Source: Corallococcus macrosporus DSM 14697 (GTDB lineage: Bacteria > Myxococcota > Myxococcia > Myxococcales > Myxococcaceae). Taken from it: 64,000 nucleotides of DNA. The notes beneath the pieces were generated by a model, which did no database searches, was not told the origin of the DNA, and saw nothing but the letters and a program-made list of their open reading frames with translations. The DNA is taken from NCBI RefSeq assembly GCF_002305895.1, contig NZ_CP022203.1, positions 4,442,501-4,506,500 of the forward strand, written 5' to 3'. Below, piece after piece: positions 52,413-61,042 of this stretch; the stretch's first letter is position 1, and every line of letters begins with the position of its first letter. The translations under genes and the position numbers were made by a program.

Positions 52413-55400
52413 GGGCTCTTTTCATGCGTCCCTTTTCCGCGCCCCTCGTCGCCGCCGCGCTCCTGGTGCCCTCGCTGGGGTGGGCGCAGTCGCTGTTCCC
52501 GACCTCCGTCCTGACCACGCAGCCGCAGGGTGGGGACACCCGCGCGCGGGTGGTGATGGACGAGGCCTCCGAGCTGACCGTCGACGTGCGCAACGACACC
52601 TTCAGTTGGTCGCCGTGGTTCCGGCGCATCAACGAGGTGTGGTTCGAGCTGCCCTCGGGCTACATCCCGCTCGCGTCCATCCCGCCGCCGGGGTGGACGG
52701 TGGACTACATCGCCAGCGAGCGATGGATCATCTTCTACAACCAGGACCCCTGCAACGGGAGTGGGGACTACGGCCTGGGGCAGAACGACACGGCGCGCTT
52801 CATCCTCCGCGTGGTGCCGCCGACGTCGAACAGCGACCAGAACACCGAGCGCTTCGTGTCGGGGCAGACGCAGGCGCGCGACACCTGCATGGGTGGTGAC
52901 TTCTCCACGTCGGTGACGGGGTCGAGCGCGAGCTGGATCCGCTCCGGCCTCTACACCCAGGTGGACGTGCGGCCCCGGGTGATGGGGGTGGGCGGCGACG
53001 TCGATGCCCGGATGGTGGTGGAGAACCGCGCCGGCGCGAACCAGAACAACACGACGATTGAAGGGCCCTCCACGGGCGCGGGCGCCGTCACCTTTCAGGT
53101 GGTGGACACCGAGCCTGCGTCGTTCAGGCGCAACATCCGCCGCGGCGAGGCGGGCGTCTATTCCGCGCTGGCGCGGACGGGCTCGGCTGGGACGCTGGTG
53201 GCCCAGGTGCGGGGCGTCAGCGGGAACGGGAACACCGTGTCGCCCGTCGTGGACACGCAGATGGTCAACGTGGGCGCGCTGCCCGTGGCCGTGGACGTGG
53301 ACACCGAGGACGCGTTCAACAACGAGACGGTGCGCGTGCGCCTCACCGTGACGAACCCGTCGTCGACGGACACGTTCCTGGACGTGACGCCGCGCGCGCC
53401 CGTGTTCGAGGGCTCGGCGGCCGCGTCGCTGGTGTCGGGGCCCGGGCCCGTGAGCGTTCCCCGGTTGGATCCGGGCGCCTCCGCGCACTTCGTGTGGACG
53501 TACCAGGTGTCGGGGTCGCAGTTCGCGGACTACCGGTTCCGGGGGCAGGTGGATGCCACGCGCAACGGCGCGTCGGTGACGTCGAGCCTGGTGGAGTCGA
53601 ACCGGGGGCGCATCGTGCAGCACCGCGTGCGCACGAACATCAGCGCGGTGGCCGCCAACTCCACGAACCGCTCCATCATCTACACCATCCAGAACCGGGG
53701 CCCCATGCCGCTGCATGAGGTGACGCTGCTGCGGCCCGCGCTCAACTACTTCGACATCGCGGGCGCGATGGGGACGCCCACCGGCTGGCGCCTGGCGGCC
53801 AACAACACCCGGGGCCTCACCTGGGAGTCCACGAACGCCACCGGCATCCCGGTCAACGGCGAGCGCTCCTTCACGGTGGTGTACTCCGACTTCGGGGCGG
53901 GGGCGTCGCTGTCCGGGCCCACCACGTTCCGGCACCGCTTCCACCTCATCGACGACTACGGCGGACCGCAGATTCGCGTCGAAACCCCCGTGACGCTGGT
54001 GCAGGGCACCGTGCCCGAGGTGAACCGCCTCACGGCCGTGGCCCGCGACGGCCGCGTGACGCTGACGTGGGACAACCCGACGGTGCACGGGGGCGTGCTG
54101 GTGCTCCGCTCGGAGGAGGCGCCGCCGAACCTCGCCCCCACGCAGGGGTTGACCTACGGCGTGGGCGCGGCCCTGGGCAATGCCCAGGTGGTGTACGCGG
54201 ACGACGTTGGCGCCACCACGACGTTCACCGACACGGCCGTCTCCAACGGCACCACGTACTACTACCGCGTCTTCAATTCGGATGACGTGCGTTGGTACTC
54301 GCCGGGCAACCAGCCCACGTCGGAGGGCCTGGTGGCCACGCCCCAGGCCCGCCTGGCCGGGGCGCCGCTGTGGTGCTACTCCGTGGGCCTGAGCGCCCTG
54401 CAGCAGCCCATCACCGAGCTGGGCACGGGCATCTTCAGCGCCTACAACGACTCCGTCGTCGCCAACCTCACCCAGGTCACCAACCCCGCGCAGGACGGCG
54501 CCGAGCGCTGGCGGCCGCGCCCCCTGTCGGGCCTCATCGGCAGCCGCTTCCCGGTGGTGCCGCTGCACGGCCTGTCCGGGCAGTACATCCTCGTGGGTGA
54601 CCAGGGTGGGGTGGCCAGCGCGCTCCACGCCGCCACCGGCCAGGTGCTGTGGCGCTGGGACAACGGCGGCCAGCCCATTGGCACCATCCAGTCGTTCCCC
54701 GTCACGCAGCTCTACGACTACGCGAACGCGGCGTACCGCGCCGCGCACCCCAACCGGGACCTCGTCTTCTTCGCCACGCGGCTGGCGGACGCGTCGCGCA
54801 ACCGGGTGGTGGCCCTGAATGCCGCCACCGGCGCGCTGGTGTGGACCTACCAGCCCGGCGACCTGGGCATGGTCGCCGGCGGCATGGTGGTGGACTACAC
54901 CCAGAACCGGCTCTTCGTGGCGACGCGCGCGCACGCGGGCTCGCCGAACACGCTGCGCGTGCTGGACTCGCTCACGGGCCAGCAGGTGGGCGCGCTCCCG
55001 GTGGGCGACGTCGAGCTGAGCCTGGTGCGCAACGCGTACAGCAACCTCATCCTGGTGACGGACAGTGACGGCCTGGTCCACGGCGTTGACGGGGCCACGG
55101 CGCAGCTCGCCTGGAGCCTGCCCGTCACCACGCGCCCGGCGCCCAATACGCCCGCCTTCACCAGCTTCGTGCGGCCCCAGGGCACGGGCTTCGTGGCCAG
55201 CCTCGCGGCCGGGCAGGTGGCGCTGTACGACGTGAGCGGCCCGGCCCAGTCGCCGCCGGTGCTGCGGTGGAGCACGCCGATTGAGTCTCCCTCCGGGACC
55301 TTCTCCTTCAATCGGAATGGGGTGGCGCGCCTCTACGTTGGCAGCTCCGACGGGCAGGTCCATCAGTTGGAGCTGCTGGATGGCACCGACTCCGCCCAGG

Positions 55401-55516
55401 TCTCGATTGGCGGCGCTCAGCGAATCGGGACGCCCACCATCGACCACACCGTGAGCCGCCTCCACGTGGGCTCGGAAGACGGCCGCATCTGCGCCTTCCC
55501 CGTTCCCTTCCAGTGA
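52409..55516 (+). CDS. Large secreted protein with FN3 and PQQ-like beta-propeller regions
   Basis: 1035 aa. Signal peptide (LVAAALLVPSLGWAQS). Residues about 30-500 are several Ig-like beta domains with aromatic and charged faces. One FN3 domain lies around 540-620 (VNRLTAVARDGRVTLTWDNP to YYYRVFNSDD). The rest, about 650-1035, has repeats typical of PQQ-like beta-propellers, such as SALHAATGQVLWRWDNGG, ALNAATGALVWTY, VLDSLTGQQV and GVDGATAQLAW. It should be exported and could bind a ligand or modify a surface product. It is the largest gene of the overlapped operon. Confidence 0.85.
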   Translation: MRALFMRPFSAPLVAAALLVPSLGWAQSLFPTSVLTTQPQGGDTRARVVMDEASELTVDVRNDTFSWSPWFRRINEVWFELPSGYIPLASIPPPGWTVDYIASERWIIFYNQDPCNGSGDYGLGQNDTARFILRVVPPTSNSDQNTERFVSGQTQARDTCMGGDFSTSVTGSSASWIRSGLYTQVDVRPRVMGVGGDVDARMVVENRAGANQNNTTIEGPSTGAGAVTFQVVDTEPASFRRNIRRGEAGVYSALARTGSAGTLVAQVRGVSGNGNTVSPVVDTQMVNVGALPVAVDVDTEDAFNNETVRVRLTVTNPSSTDTFLDVTPRAPVFEGSAAASLVSGPGPVSVPRLDPGASAHFVWTYQVSGSQFADYRFRGQVDATRNGASVTSSLVESNRGRIVQHRVRTNISAVAANSTNRSIIYTIQNRGPMPLHEVTLLRPALNYFDIAGAMGTPTGWRLAANNTRGLTWESTNATGIPVNGERSFTVVYSDFGAGASLSGPTTFRHRFHLIDDYGGPQIRVETPVTLVQGTVPEVNRLTAVARDGRVTLTWDNPTVHGGVLVLRSEEAPPNLAPTQGLTYGVGAALGNAQVVYADDVGATTTFTDTAVSNGTTYYYRVFNSDDVRWYSPGNQPTSEGLVATPQARLAGAPLWCYSVGLSALQQPITELGTGIFSAYNDSVVANLTQVTNPAQDGAERWRPRPLSGLIGSRFPVVPLHGLSGQYILVGDQGGVASALHAATGQVLWRWDNGGQPIGTIQSFPVTQLYDYANAAYRAAHPNRDLVFFATRLADASRNRVVALNAATGALVWTYQPGDLGMVAGGMVVDYTQNRLFVATRAHAGSPNTLRVLDSLTGQQVGALPVGDVELSLVRNAYSNLILVTDSDGLVHGVDGATAQLAWSLPVTTRPAPNTPAFTSFVRPQGTGFVASLAAGQVALYDVSGPAQSPPVLRWSTPIESPSGTFSFNRNGVARLYVGSSDGQVHQLELLDGTDSAQVSIGGAQRIGTPTIDHTVSRLHVGSEDGRICAFPVPFQ

Positions 55517-55695
55517 AGCACGTCCTCTCCTCCTCGCTCGTACGCCCTATGACCTCGGACGACTTCCAGACGACGCCCCCTCCCGACGAGGCCCGTGCCT
55601 ATGAGGCTCCGGCCATCCTGTGGGAGCAGCCCTTCGTGGCGCTGGCGCAGATCTCCCAGTGCCAAATCCCCGGTGAGTCGGAGTGCATCCCCTGA
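55513..55695 (+). CDS. Small Cys-containing peptide, candidate RiPP precursor
   Basis: 60 aa from a GTG overlapping the previous stop; an ATG 12 codons in would give 48 aa. The sequence divides into a leader-like half with the motif YEAPAILWEQPF at 30-41 and a short C-terminal end containing two Cys (C50, C58), Ser48 and Ser56 (AQISQCQIPGESECIP). This is the organisation of many peptide precursors recognised by PqqD/RRE proteins: conserved aromatic leader, variable Cys/Ser-containing core. It sits between the propeller gene and the HprK-like kinase. No modification has been shown; the assignment is inference from context. Confidence 0.65.
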   Translation: MKHVLSSSLVRPMTSDDFQTTPPPDEARAYEAPAILWEQPFVALAQISQCQIPGESECIP

Positions 55696-56534
55696 GCCTC
55701 CCGCCGGAGGGCCCCGCGCAGGACGCGGGGCTCTGCCTGTGCATCGCCGGTTGGACAAGCATGGTGGAAGTCGCCGAGGCGGGCCTGCGAGACTCGCTCC
55801 GGCGCATGTTCTCCCGGTTCGTGGTGTCCCATCCTGTTGAGGGCGGCGAGGTGGCCCGGCTCGTGGCCGTGGGCCCCGCCGTGGTCCGCCCCGCTCCGGA
55901 CATCCGTGCGCTGCCCCGAATCCTGCGTGCCCCGGACGGCTCGCTGAGCCTGGCGGGCGAGGACTACGACGCGACGCTGTCCGCCGACGGCCTCCAGGCC
56001 CGCGTGGAGGGGCGGGGGCGCTTCCCCGTGGAGACGGTGCTGAAGGTCATGCTCGCCCGGGCGCTGGCCCGGCGCGGGGGCCTGCTGGTGCACGGCGTGG
56101 CGGTGGCGCACCAGGGCCGGGCCGCGCTCTTCACGGGGCCGTCGGGCGCGGGGAAGAGCACGCTCGGGGCCTTGTGGGCCCAGGCGGGCGGCGAGGTGCT
56201 GTCCGATGAGCTGGTCGCCGTGTGGCCGGCGCCGGGCGGTGGCTGGCGCGCGGCGGGGACGCCGTGGAACGTGGGGCTCGCGGCCGAGGCCCGCTTGAGC
56301 GCCGTGGGCACGCTGGCGTGGGAGGGCGTGTCCCGGTGGGAGGCCCAGGCCGCGGGGGAGGTGGGGCGGATGCTGCTGCTCAATGCCTTGTTGCCCGAGG
56401 CGACCCCGGCGGGGCGCGGCGGCCTGCTCGCGGCGGCGGGGCGGGTGCTGTCGGACGTCACTCCGGTGCGGCTGGTGTTCGCGCGGGATGCGTCCGCGGC
56501 GGCGGTGATTCAGGGAGCGCTGGCGCATGGGTGA
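55683..56534 (+). CDS. HprK-like P-loop kinase
   Basis: 283 aa from a GTG that overlaps the peptide gene by 13 bases. The Walker A motif GPSGAGKST lies at about 152-159 (GRAALFTGPSGAGKSTLG), followed by EVLSDELVAVW, as in HPr kinase/phosphorylase-related proteins (serine kinase of RiPP and exopolysaccharide loci). The first 100 residues vary and contain no membrane helix. Related kinases phosphorylate a Ser on a small protein or lasso peptide (family knowledge), so the small peptide next door is a natural candidate substrate. Overlaps miaA by 8 bases. Confidence 0.75.
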   Translation: MHPLSLPPEGPAQDAGLCLCIAGWTSMVEVAEAGLRDSLRRMFSRFVVSHPVEGGEVARLVAVGPAVVRPAPDIRALPRILRAPDGSLSLAGEDYDATLSADGLQARVEGRGRFPVETVLKVMLARALARRGGLLVHGVAVAHQGRAALFTGPSGAGKSTLGALWAQAGGEVLSDELVAVWPAPGGGWRAAGTPWNVGLAAEARLSAVGTLAWEGVSRWEAQAAGEVGRMLLLNALLPEATPAGRGGLLAAAGRVLSDVTPVRLVFARDASAAAVIQGALAHG

Positions 56535-57450
56535 GGGTGGAGCAGGGCGGCCTCCGTTGACGGTGATTGCCGGCCCCACGGCGTCGGGGAAGACGGCGCT
56601 GGCCATCGCGCTGGCCCGGCGGGCCGGCGGTGAGATTGTCAGCGCGGACTCGCAGCAGGTGTACCGGCACTTCGACATCGGCACGGCGAAGCCCTCCGCG
56701 GAGGAGCTGGCCGCGGTGCCCCATCACCTGGTGTCCGCCGTGGACCCGCTGGAGCCGTTCTCCGCCGTCGAGTACCAGCGGCGCGCCGACGCCGCCATCG
56801 CGGACATCTCCGCGCGGGGCCGGCCCGTCTTCGTCGTCGGGGGCACGGGCCTGTACCTGCGCGTGCTGCTCCACGGCGTGCTCGAGGCCCCCGGCGCGCT
56901 GCCGGAGCTGCGGGCGGAGCTGGAGTCGCTCGCCGCCAGCGAGGGGCGCGAGGCCGTGCACCGGAAGCTGGCGGAGGTGGACCCGGAGACGGCGGCGAAG
57001 CTGCCCCCGCAGGACCTGCTCCGCGTCATCCGCGCGCTGGAGATTCACGCGCAGACGGGCGTGCCCGCCTCGGTGTTCCGGAAGGCCCATGCCTTCGCGC
57101 CGGACCGCTATCCCTTCCGGCTCCAGGTGCTGTCACCGCCGCGAGACCTGCTGTACCGGCTCATCAACACGCGCACGCGGGCGCTGTTCGAGCGCGGGCT
57201 CGTCGAGGAGACCCGGGCGCTGCTGGAGCGCGGCTACGCGGACGCGGCGCCCATGCGCAGCGTGGGCTACGTGCAGGCGCGCGCCGTCGTCGAAGGCCGG
57301 ATGACGCGCGACGAGGCCCTCCACGACACCGCGCAGGAGACGCGCCGCTACGCCAAGCGTCAGTTGACGTGGTTCCGCAAGGAGCCGGGCGCCGTCTTCC
57401 TGGCCCCTCCGTACGAGGACGCGCTCCGCGGCGCGGACGGCACGCCCTGA
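56527..57450 (+). CDS. miaA: tRNA dimethylallyltransferase
   Basis: 307 aa. P-loop VIAGPTASGKTALAIALA, SADSQQVYRHFDIGTAKPS and GGTGLYLRVLLHG are MiaA hallmarks, with the C-terminal helical domain. It transfers a dimethylallyl group to A37 of tRNAs reading UNN codons. Its ATG overlaps the kinase gene, so it is probably co-expressed with the peptide block although its housekeeping role is unrelated. Confidence 0.95.
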   Translation: MGEGGAGRPPLTVIAGPTASGKTALAIALARRAGGEIVSADSQQVYRHFDIGTAKPSAEELAAVPHHLVSAVDPLEPFSAVEYQRRADAAIADISARGRPVFVVGGTGLYLRVLLHGVLEAPGALPELRAELESLAASEGREAVHRKLAEVDPETAAKLPPQDLLRVIRALEIHAQTGVPASVFRKAHAFAPDRYPFRLQVLSPPRDLLYRLINTRTRALFERGLVEETRALLERGYADAAPMRSVGYVQARAVVEGRMTRDEALHDTAQETRRYAKRQLTWFRKEPGAVFLAPPYEDALRGADGTP

Positions 57451-57598
57451 CGGCTGGGGCAGCCGGGGGGCGGAGCGGGGCCGGCGGTCGTTGTGGCCCG
57501 GTCTCCGTGGGCCCATGTTCGGTGATGGATGTGCCGGGGCCCGGCGTGACGCGGGGCCGCCCGGCCTCCGAGGTGCTCACACTTCGGGAGCTGTCGCC

Positions 57599-58216
57599 AT
57601 GGCCTTCACCGATGAACGCAGACCGGAAATCCTGACCCCTGAGCCGCATCCGAGGGCGAACTCGGCCGCCTGGGGCGGCCCCTTCGTCATGGGCCTGCTG
57701 ATGACGTTGTTGGGGATTGTCGCGCTGGGGGCGGCCTTCTTCACCAGCATGGTGACGGCCATCCTCTTCGGCGCGATGCTGGCGGGCGCCGGCGTCGTGG
57801 AGGTCATCTCCGCCTTCCGGACGCGCAAGGAGGGCGGCCCGTTCTGGCTGTACCTGCTCAGCGGCATCCTCTCCGTCGTGGTGGGGCTCTTCGTCCTCGT
57901 GTACCCGGCGGCGGGCCTGGGCGCGCTGACGCTGCTGCTGGCGGGCTACTTCTTCGCCAGCGGGCTCTTCCACGCCATCACCTCCGTCATGGACCGCTAT
58001 CCCCGGTGGGGCTGGGACTTCTTCTACGGCGCGGTGTCCATCGTCCTGGGCATCCTCGTGATGCGGCAGTGGCCCATCTCCGCCGTCTGGCTGGTGGGGA
58101 CCCTGGTGGGGATCGGCATCTTCTTCCGGGGCGTGGCGCTGATGGCGGGCGCGTTCGCCGTGCGCAAGGTGCTCCGCACGGGCGGTCCGACGACGCCGGC
58201 CACCGTCGCGCGCTGA
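57599..58216 (+). CDS. HdeD-family (DUF308) membrane protein
   Basis: 205 aa from the ATG at 57599, preceded by GGGAGC. Six hydrophobic helices in three hairpins (for example GLLMTLLGIVALGAAFFTSMVTAILFGAML, ILSVVVGLFVLVYPAAGLGALTLLLAGYFFASG) are the HdeD arrangement. Family members are linked to acid or general stress; that is not shown here. It has an intergenic gap of about 150 bases before it and 118 bases after it. Confidence 0.88.
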   Translation: MAFTDERRPEILTPEPHPRANSAAWGGPFVMGLLMTLLGIVALGAAFFTSMVTAILFGAMLAGAGVVEVISAFRTRKEGGPFWLYLLSGILSVVVGLFVLVYPAAGLGALTLLLAGYFFASGLFHAITSVMDRYPRWGWDFFYGAVSIVLGILVMRQWPISAVWLVGTLVGIGIFFRGVALMAGAFAVRKVLRTGGPTTPATVAR

Positions 58217-58256
58217 CGGGCGGGCGGCCGAGGCCCCCCTCGCGCCCCTCCAGGGT

Positions 58257-58275
58257 GGACACATCTGATGTGTCC
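58257..58275. promoter_or_regulatory. Perfect palindrome upstream of the bestrophin gene
   Basis: GGACACATCTGATGTGTCC, two 8-base arms around a 3-base centre, ends 60 bases before the bestrophin start codon. This is a typical layout for a dimeric repressor or activator site; the cognate regulator is not known. Confidence 0.55.
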
Positions 58276-58334
58276 CCTTGGATTGGCCCTTGCCATGCCC
58301 CGCGCTGGCGCGGCAGCGTACGCGGCCGGCGAAC

Positions 58335-59261
58335 ATGATCGACTACGACCCGCACCGTTGGTGGAGCTACTTCCATTACCTCCGCGGCTCCATGGTCCGC
58401 GAAATCGTGGCCCGGGTCCTCGTCTGCGTGTTGTGGGCCGTGGGCGTCACCGCGGCCCACCACTACCTGAAGCCCCTGGACGTCCCGCCCACGGTGCACA
58501 CGCTGGCGGGCATCTCCCTCAGCTTGCTGCTCGTCTTCCGGACCAACGCCTCCTACGACCGCTTCTGGGAGGGCCGGAAGCTGTGGGGCGGCATCGTGAA
58601 CGAGACGCGAAACCTGGCCCGCGCCTCGGGCGTCTTCCTGCGCCAGGACGCCGCGCTCTACGGCACGCTGCTGCGGTGGATCAGCACGTTCCCCTACGCG
58701 GCCACGGCGTCGCTGCGCGGGGAGCGGGACCTGGGCCCCGTCGCCAGCGAGCTCTCGCGCGACGAGGCGGACGCGGTGCTGGGCAGCCAGCACGTCCCGC
58801 TGGCCGTCTCCCAGAAGATGTCCGCGCTGCTCGATGAGGGCCGGCGCCGGGGCTACTACCCCGAATACGTGCAGATGCAGCTCGACCAGAACGTCCAATT
58901 GCTCATCGACTACATCGGCGGCTGCGAGCGCATCCACAAGACGCCCATCCCGTTCGCGTACATGATGCACCTGCGGCGGGCGCTCCTCGTCTACTGCTAC
59001 ACGCTGCCGTTCGCGCTGGTGGCCTCGTTCGGATGGCTGACGGTGCTGGCCACGTTCATCGTCGCCTACATCTTCTTCGGCATCGAGGAGATTGGCGTGG
59101 AGATCGAAGACCCCTTCGGCCACGACGACAACGACCTGCCGCTGGAGCGCATCTGTGAGACGATCCGCGCCAACCTCAAGGCGCTGACGCCCGGGAGCGC
59201 CGAGGCGATCCACGCCCCGGTCTCCGCGGTGGCCATTCCCGGCGGCGGTCAGGACGCGTAG
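58335..59261 (+). CDS. Bestrophin-family (UPF0187) membrane protein
   Basis: 308 aa. N-terminal IDYDPHRWWSYFHYLRGS and the segment TNASYDRFWEGRKLWGGIVNETRNLAR with GIEEIGVEIEDPFGHDDNDLPLE are bestrophin/UPF0187 motifs; four hydrophobic helices are visible. Bacterial bestrophins form pentameric ion channels. The gene stands alone behind a palindrome that may control it; it overlaps the end of the convergent FAD-receiver gene by 13 bases. Confidence 0.92.
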   Translation: MIDYDPHRWWSYFHYLRGSMVREIVARVLVCVLWAVGVTAAHHYLKPLDVPPTVHTLAGISLSLLLVFRTNASYDRFWEGRKLWGGIVNETRNLARASGVFLRQDAALYGTLLRWISTFPYAATASLRGERDLGPVASELSRDEADAVLGSQHVPLAVSQKMSALLDEGRRRGYYPEYVQMQLDQNVQLLIDYIGGCERIHKTPIPFAYMMHLRRALLVYCYTLPFALVASFGWLTVLATFIVAYIFFGIEEIGVEIEDPFGHDDNDLPLERICETIRANLKALTPGSAEAIHAPVSAVAIPGGGQDA

Positions 59262-60994
59262 CGGTCCGTGGCGTGCTCGCGCGGGGCCTCCTCCGGGAGC
59301 GGCGCGGTGGGCGCGTGCTCCAGCTCGGGCAGCAGGGGCGCGCGCCCGGTGAGGATGCGCAGGAGCCGGTCCGGGTCCACGGGCTTGGGCAGGAAGGCCT
59401 CCGCCCCTGCGTCCAGGGCCCGCTGCCGCACATGCGGCCGGTTGAGCCCGCTCATCACCAGCACGCGGGTGTGGCGGGTGAGGGGATGCTGCTTCAGGCC
59501 CTCGGCCAGCCGCAGGCCGTCCACCCAGTGCAGCACCACGTCCAGCAGGATGGCGGTGGGCGGCCGGCGAGCCACCGCGCAGAAGAGGGCGAGCTCGTCC
59601 GCGAAGGACACCACCTTCGCCCCCGTGCTCTCCAGCAGCGCCGTCATGGCCTCGCGCGCGTCGGGGTCGTCATCCACCACGTAGTAGAGGTCCGGCTCCA
59701 GCTCCGGCACCACCGAGGGCACCGGCTCCACCGTGGTGCGCAGCCACGAGCCCACCAGCGCCTTCAGGCCCTCCCAGCGCGCGGCGCCCAGGAGCGCGAT
59801 GGGCGTGGGGCCACTCAGGCCCAGCACGCCGCCGTCGAAGCTGCCGCTCAGCGTCCGCCGGCCCTTCGCCTTGATGAAGGCCTCCGGCGCCCGAGCGCCC
59901 GCGCGGCGCAGCCAGGTGAGCGTCCGGGCTCCCGCCGCCGAGTCCTCCAGCAGCTCGCCCAGGCCCTCACGCACGTAGCGGCGCTCCAGCGTGCTCGCGT
60001 CCAGGCCGCCGTCCAGCAGCGCCACCGCGGCGCGGCTGCACGAGGCCAGCGTCTCCGACAGGCCCACCTGGAGCGGGTGGCCGAAGGCCGCGGGCCCCAC
60101 CGCGAGCTGCCCGGGGGCCACCAGCGTCCGGCCCGGTCCGTAGGGCAGGCGCGTGGTCTCCAGCGCCGCCAGCTCGAAGCCTTCCTCCACCAGCCCGTCG
60201 CGGGCGGCCATCATCAGCACCTGGCACAGGTCCGCGGGCGTCACGGCGGGCCCGAAGGCCAGCGCGTACACCGAGCTGGCGCCCGGCAGCAGGAAGAGGG
60301 CGTCCACCGTCGGAAGGGGCGCGATCCAGAGCCGGGCCACCGGGGCCAGCTCCAGCCGGGGCGCGGCGTGGCGCAGGCGGGCCTGCACCGCCGGGACGGT
60401 GGGGGCGGGGCGGAAGCCCTTGAAGAAGGCGTCGCCCATCATCGGTCCCGCCCCGGCCGCCAGCGCCACCGCGTGGAAGCGATCACCGCTGCCCTGGGCG
60501 CGCACCACCAGCGAGCCCGCGCCCCGCACGGAGGCGGGCGCGTCCGGCGCGGGGGCCTGCCGCTCCACGCGCTCGACGTGGCGGGGCAGGAAGCGGGCCC
60601 CCTGGGCGCTGGCCGCGGTGGCGAGCACGTCCCGCACCTGCTCCAGGCCGCCCAGGCCCTGGGGCCAGCCGTCCACCACCCAGAGGCCTCCGGGCGTGGA
60701 GGACAGCAGCTCGCGCCGGCCCTCGGCGATGACTTCAATCCCGCGCAGCTCGTGGGTGCGCCATTCGGGGGGGATGCGGCAGCCCAGCGCGGCCAGGCGG
60801 GAGCGGCACTCCGGCGTCAGCACCGCGGGCGGGGCCGTGCGGTCCGACATTCCTCCGGAGTACACGCGCACGTCCAGCGCCAGCCCGCGTGCCCTCCCGT
60901 TGAAAAGGAGCGAGGCGGCAAGCCCCGCTCCGGCAATGCCGCCCCCCACCACCGCCACCCTCGAGCCTGTCGCCAGTCTGTTCGCCAGCATCAT
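59249..60994 (-). CDS. FAD-dependent oxidoreductase fused to a response-regulator receiver domain
   Basis: 581 aa. Residues 1-425 are a flavoprotein of the monooxygenase/geranylgeranyl-reductase type: Rossmann motif VVGGGIAGAG (16-24) and a second nucleotide-site region (VAPGQLAVGPAAFGHPLQVGLSETLASC, similar to the GD motif but lacking the Asp). From about 435 a complete receiver domain follows: YYVVDDDPDAREAM, phosphoacceptor in ILLDVVLHWVDGL near 482, and LPKPVD near 535. Such a fusion is unusual, suggesting that a flavin reaction is controlled by phosphorylation, or the reverse. The adjacent minus-strand gene is a receiver-GGDEF protein. Confidence 0.85.
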   Translation of the reverse strand: MMLANRLATGSRVAVVGGGIAGAGLAASLLFNGRARGLALDVRVYSGGMSDRTAPPAVLTPECRSRLAALGCRIPPEWRTHELRGIEVIAEGRRELLSSTPGGLWVVDGWPQGLGGLEQVRDVLATAASAQGARFLPRHVERVERQAPAPDAPASVRGAGSLVVRAQGSGDRFHAVALAAGAGPMMGDAFFKGFRPAPTVPAVQARLRHAAPRLELAPVARLWIAPLPTVDALFLLPGASSVYALAFGPAVTPADLCQVLMMAARDGLVEEGFELAALETTRLPYGPGRTLVAPGQLAVGPAAFGHPLQVGLSETLASCSRAAVALLDGGLDASTLERRYVREGLGELLEDSAAGARTLTWLRRAGARAPEAFIKAKGRRTLSGSFDGGVLGLSGPTPIALLGAARWEGLKALVGSWLRTTVEPVPSVVPELEPDLYYVVDDDPDAREAMTALLESTGAKVVSFADELALFCAVARRPPTAILLDVVLHWVDGLRLAEGLKQHPLTRHTRVLVMSGLNRPHVRQRALDAGAEAFLPKPVDPDRLLRILTGRAPLLPELEHAPTAPLPEEAPREHATDRYAS

Positions 60995-61042
60995 CCGCGC
61001 CCTCGTTGCTGCCCCGCCGTTGCCTGCCCCACCGCGCCCCGT

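Noticed and set aside
51839-55465. A 1208-codon open frame on the minus strand opposite the propeller gene
   Set aside because: It is antisense to a gene with a signal peptide, FN3 and propeller repeats; long antisense frames are expected at this GC content, and its translation is His/Arg/Val-rich without any family signature.
51167-56534. Classical lasso-peptide or radical-SAM peptide cluster
   Set aside because: No asparagine-synthetase-like cyclase (B2), transglutaminase-like protease, radical-SAM or YcaO gene was found; only the PqqD domain, peptidase and kinase are shared with such clusters.
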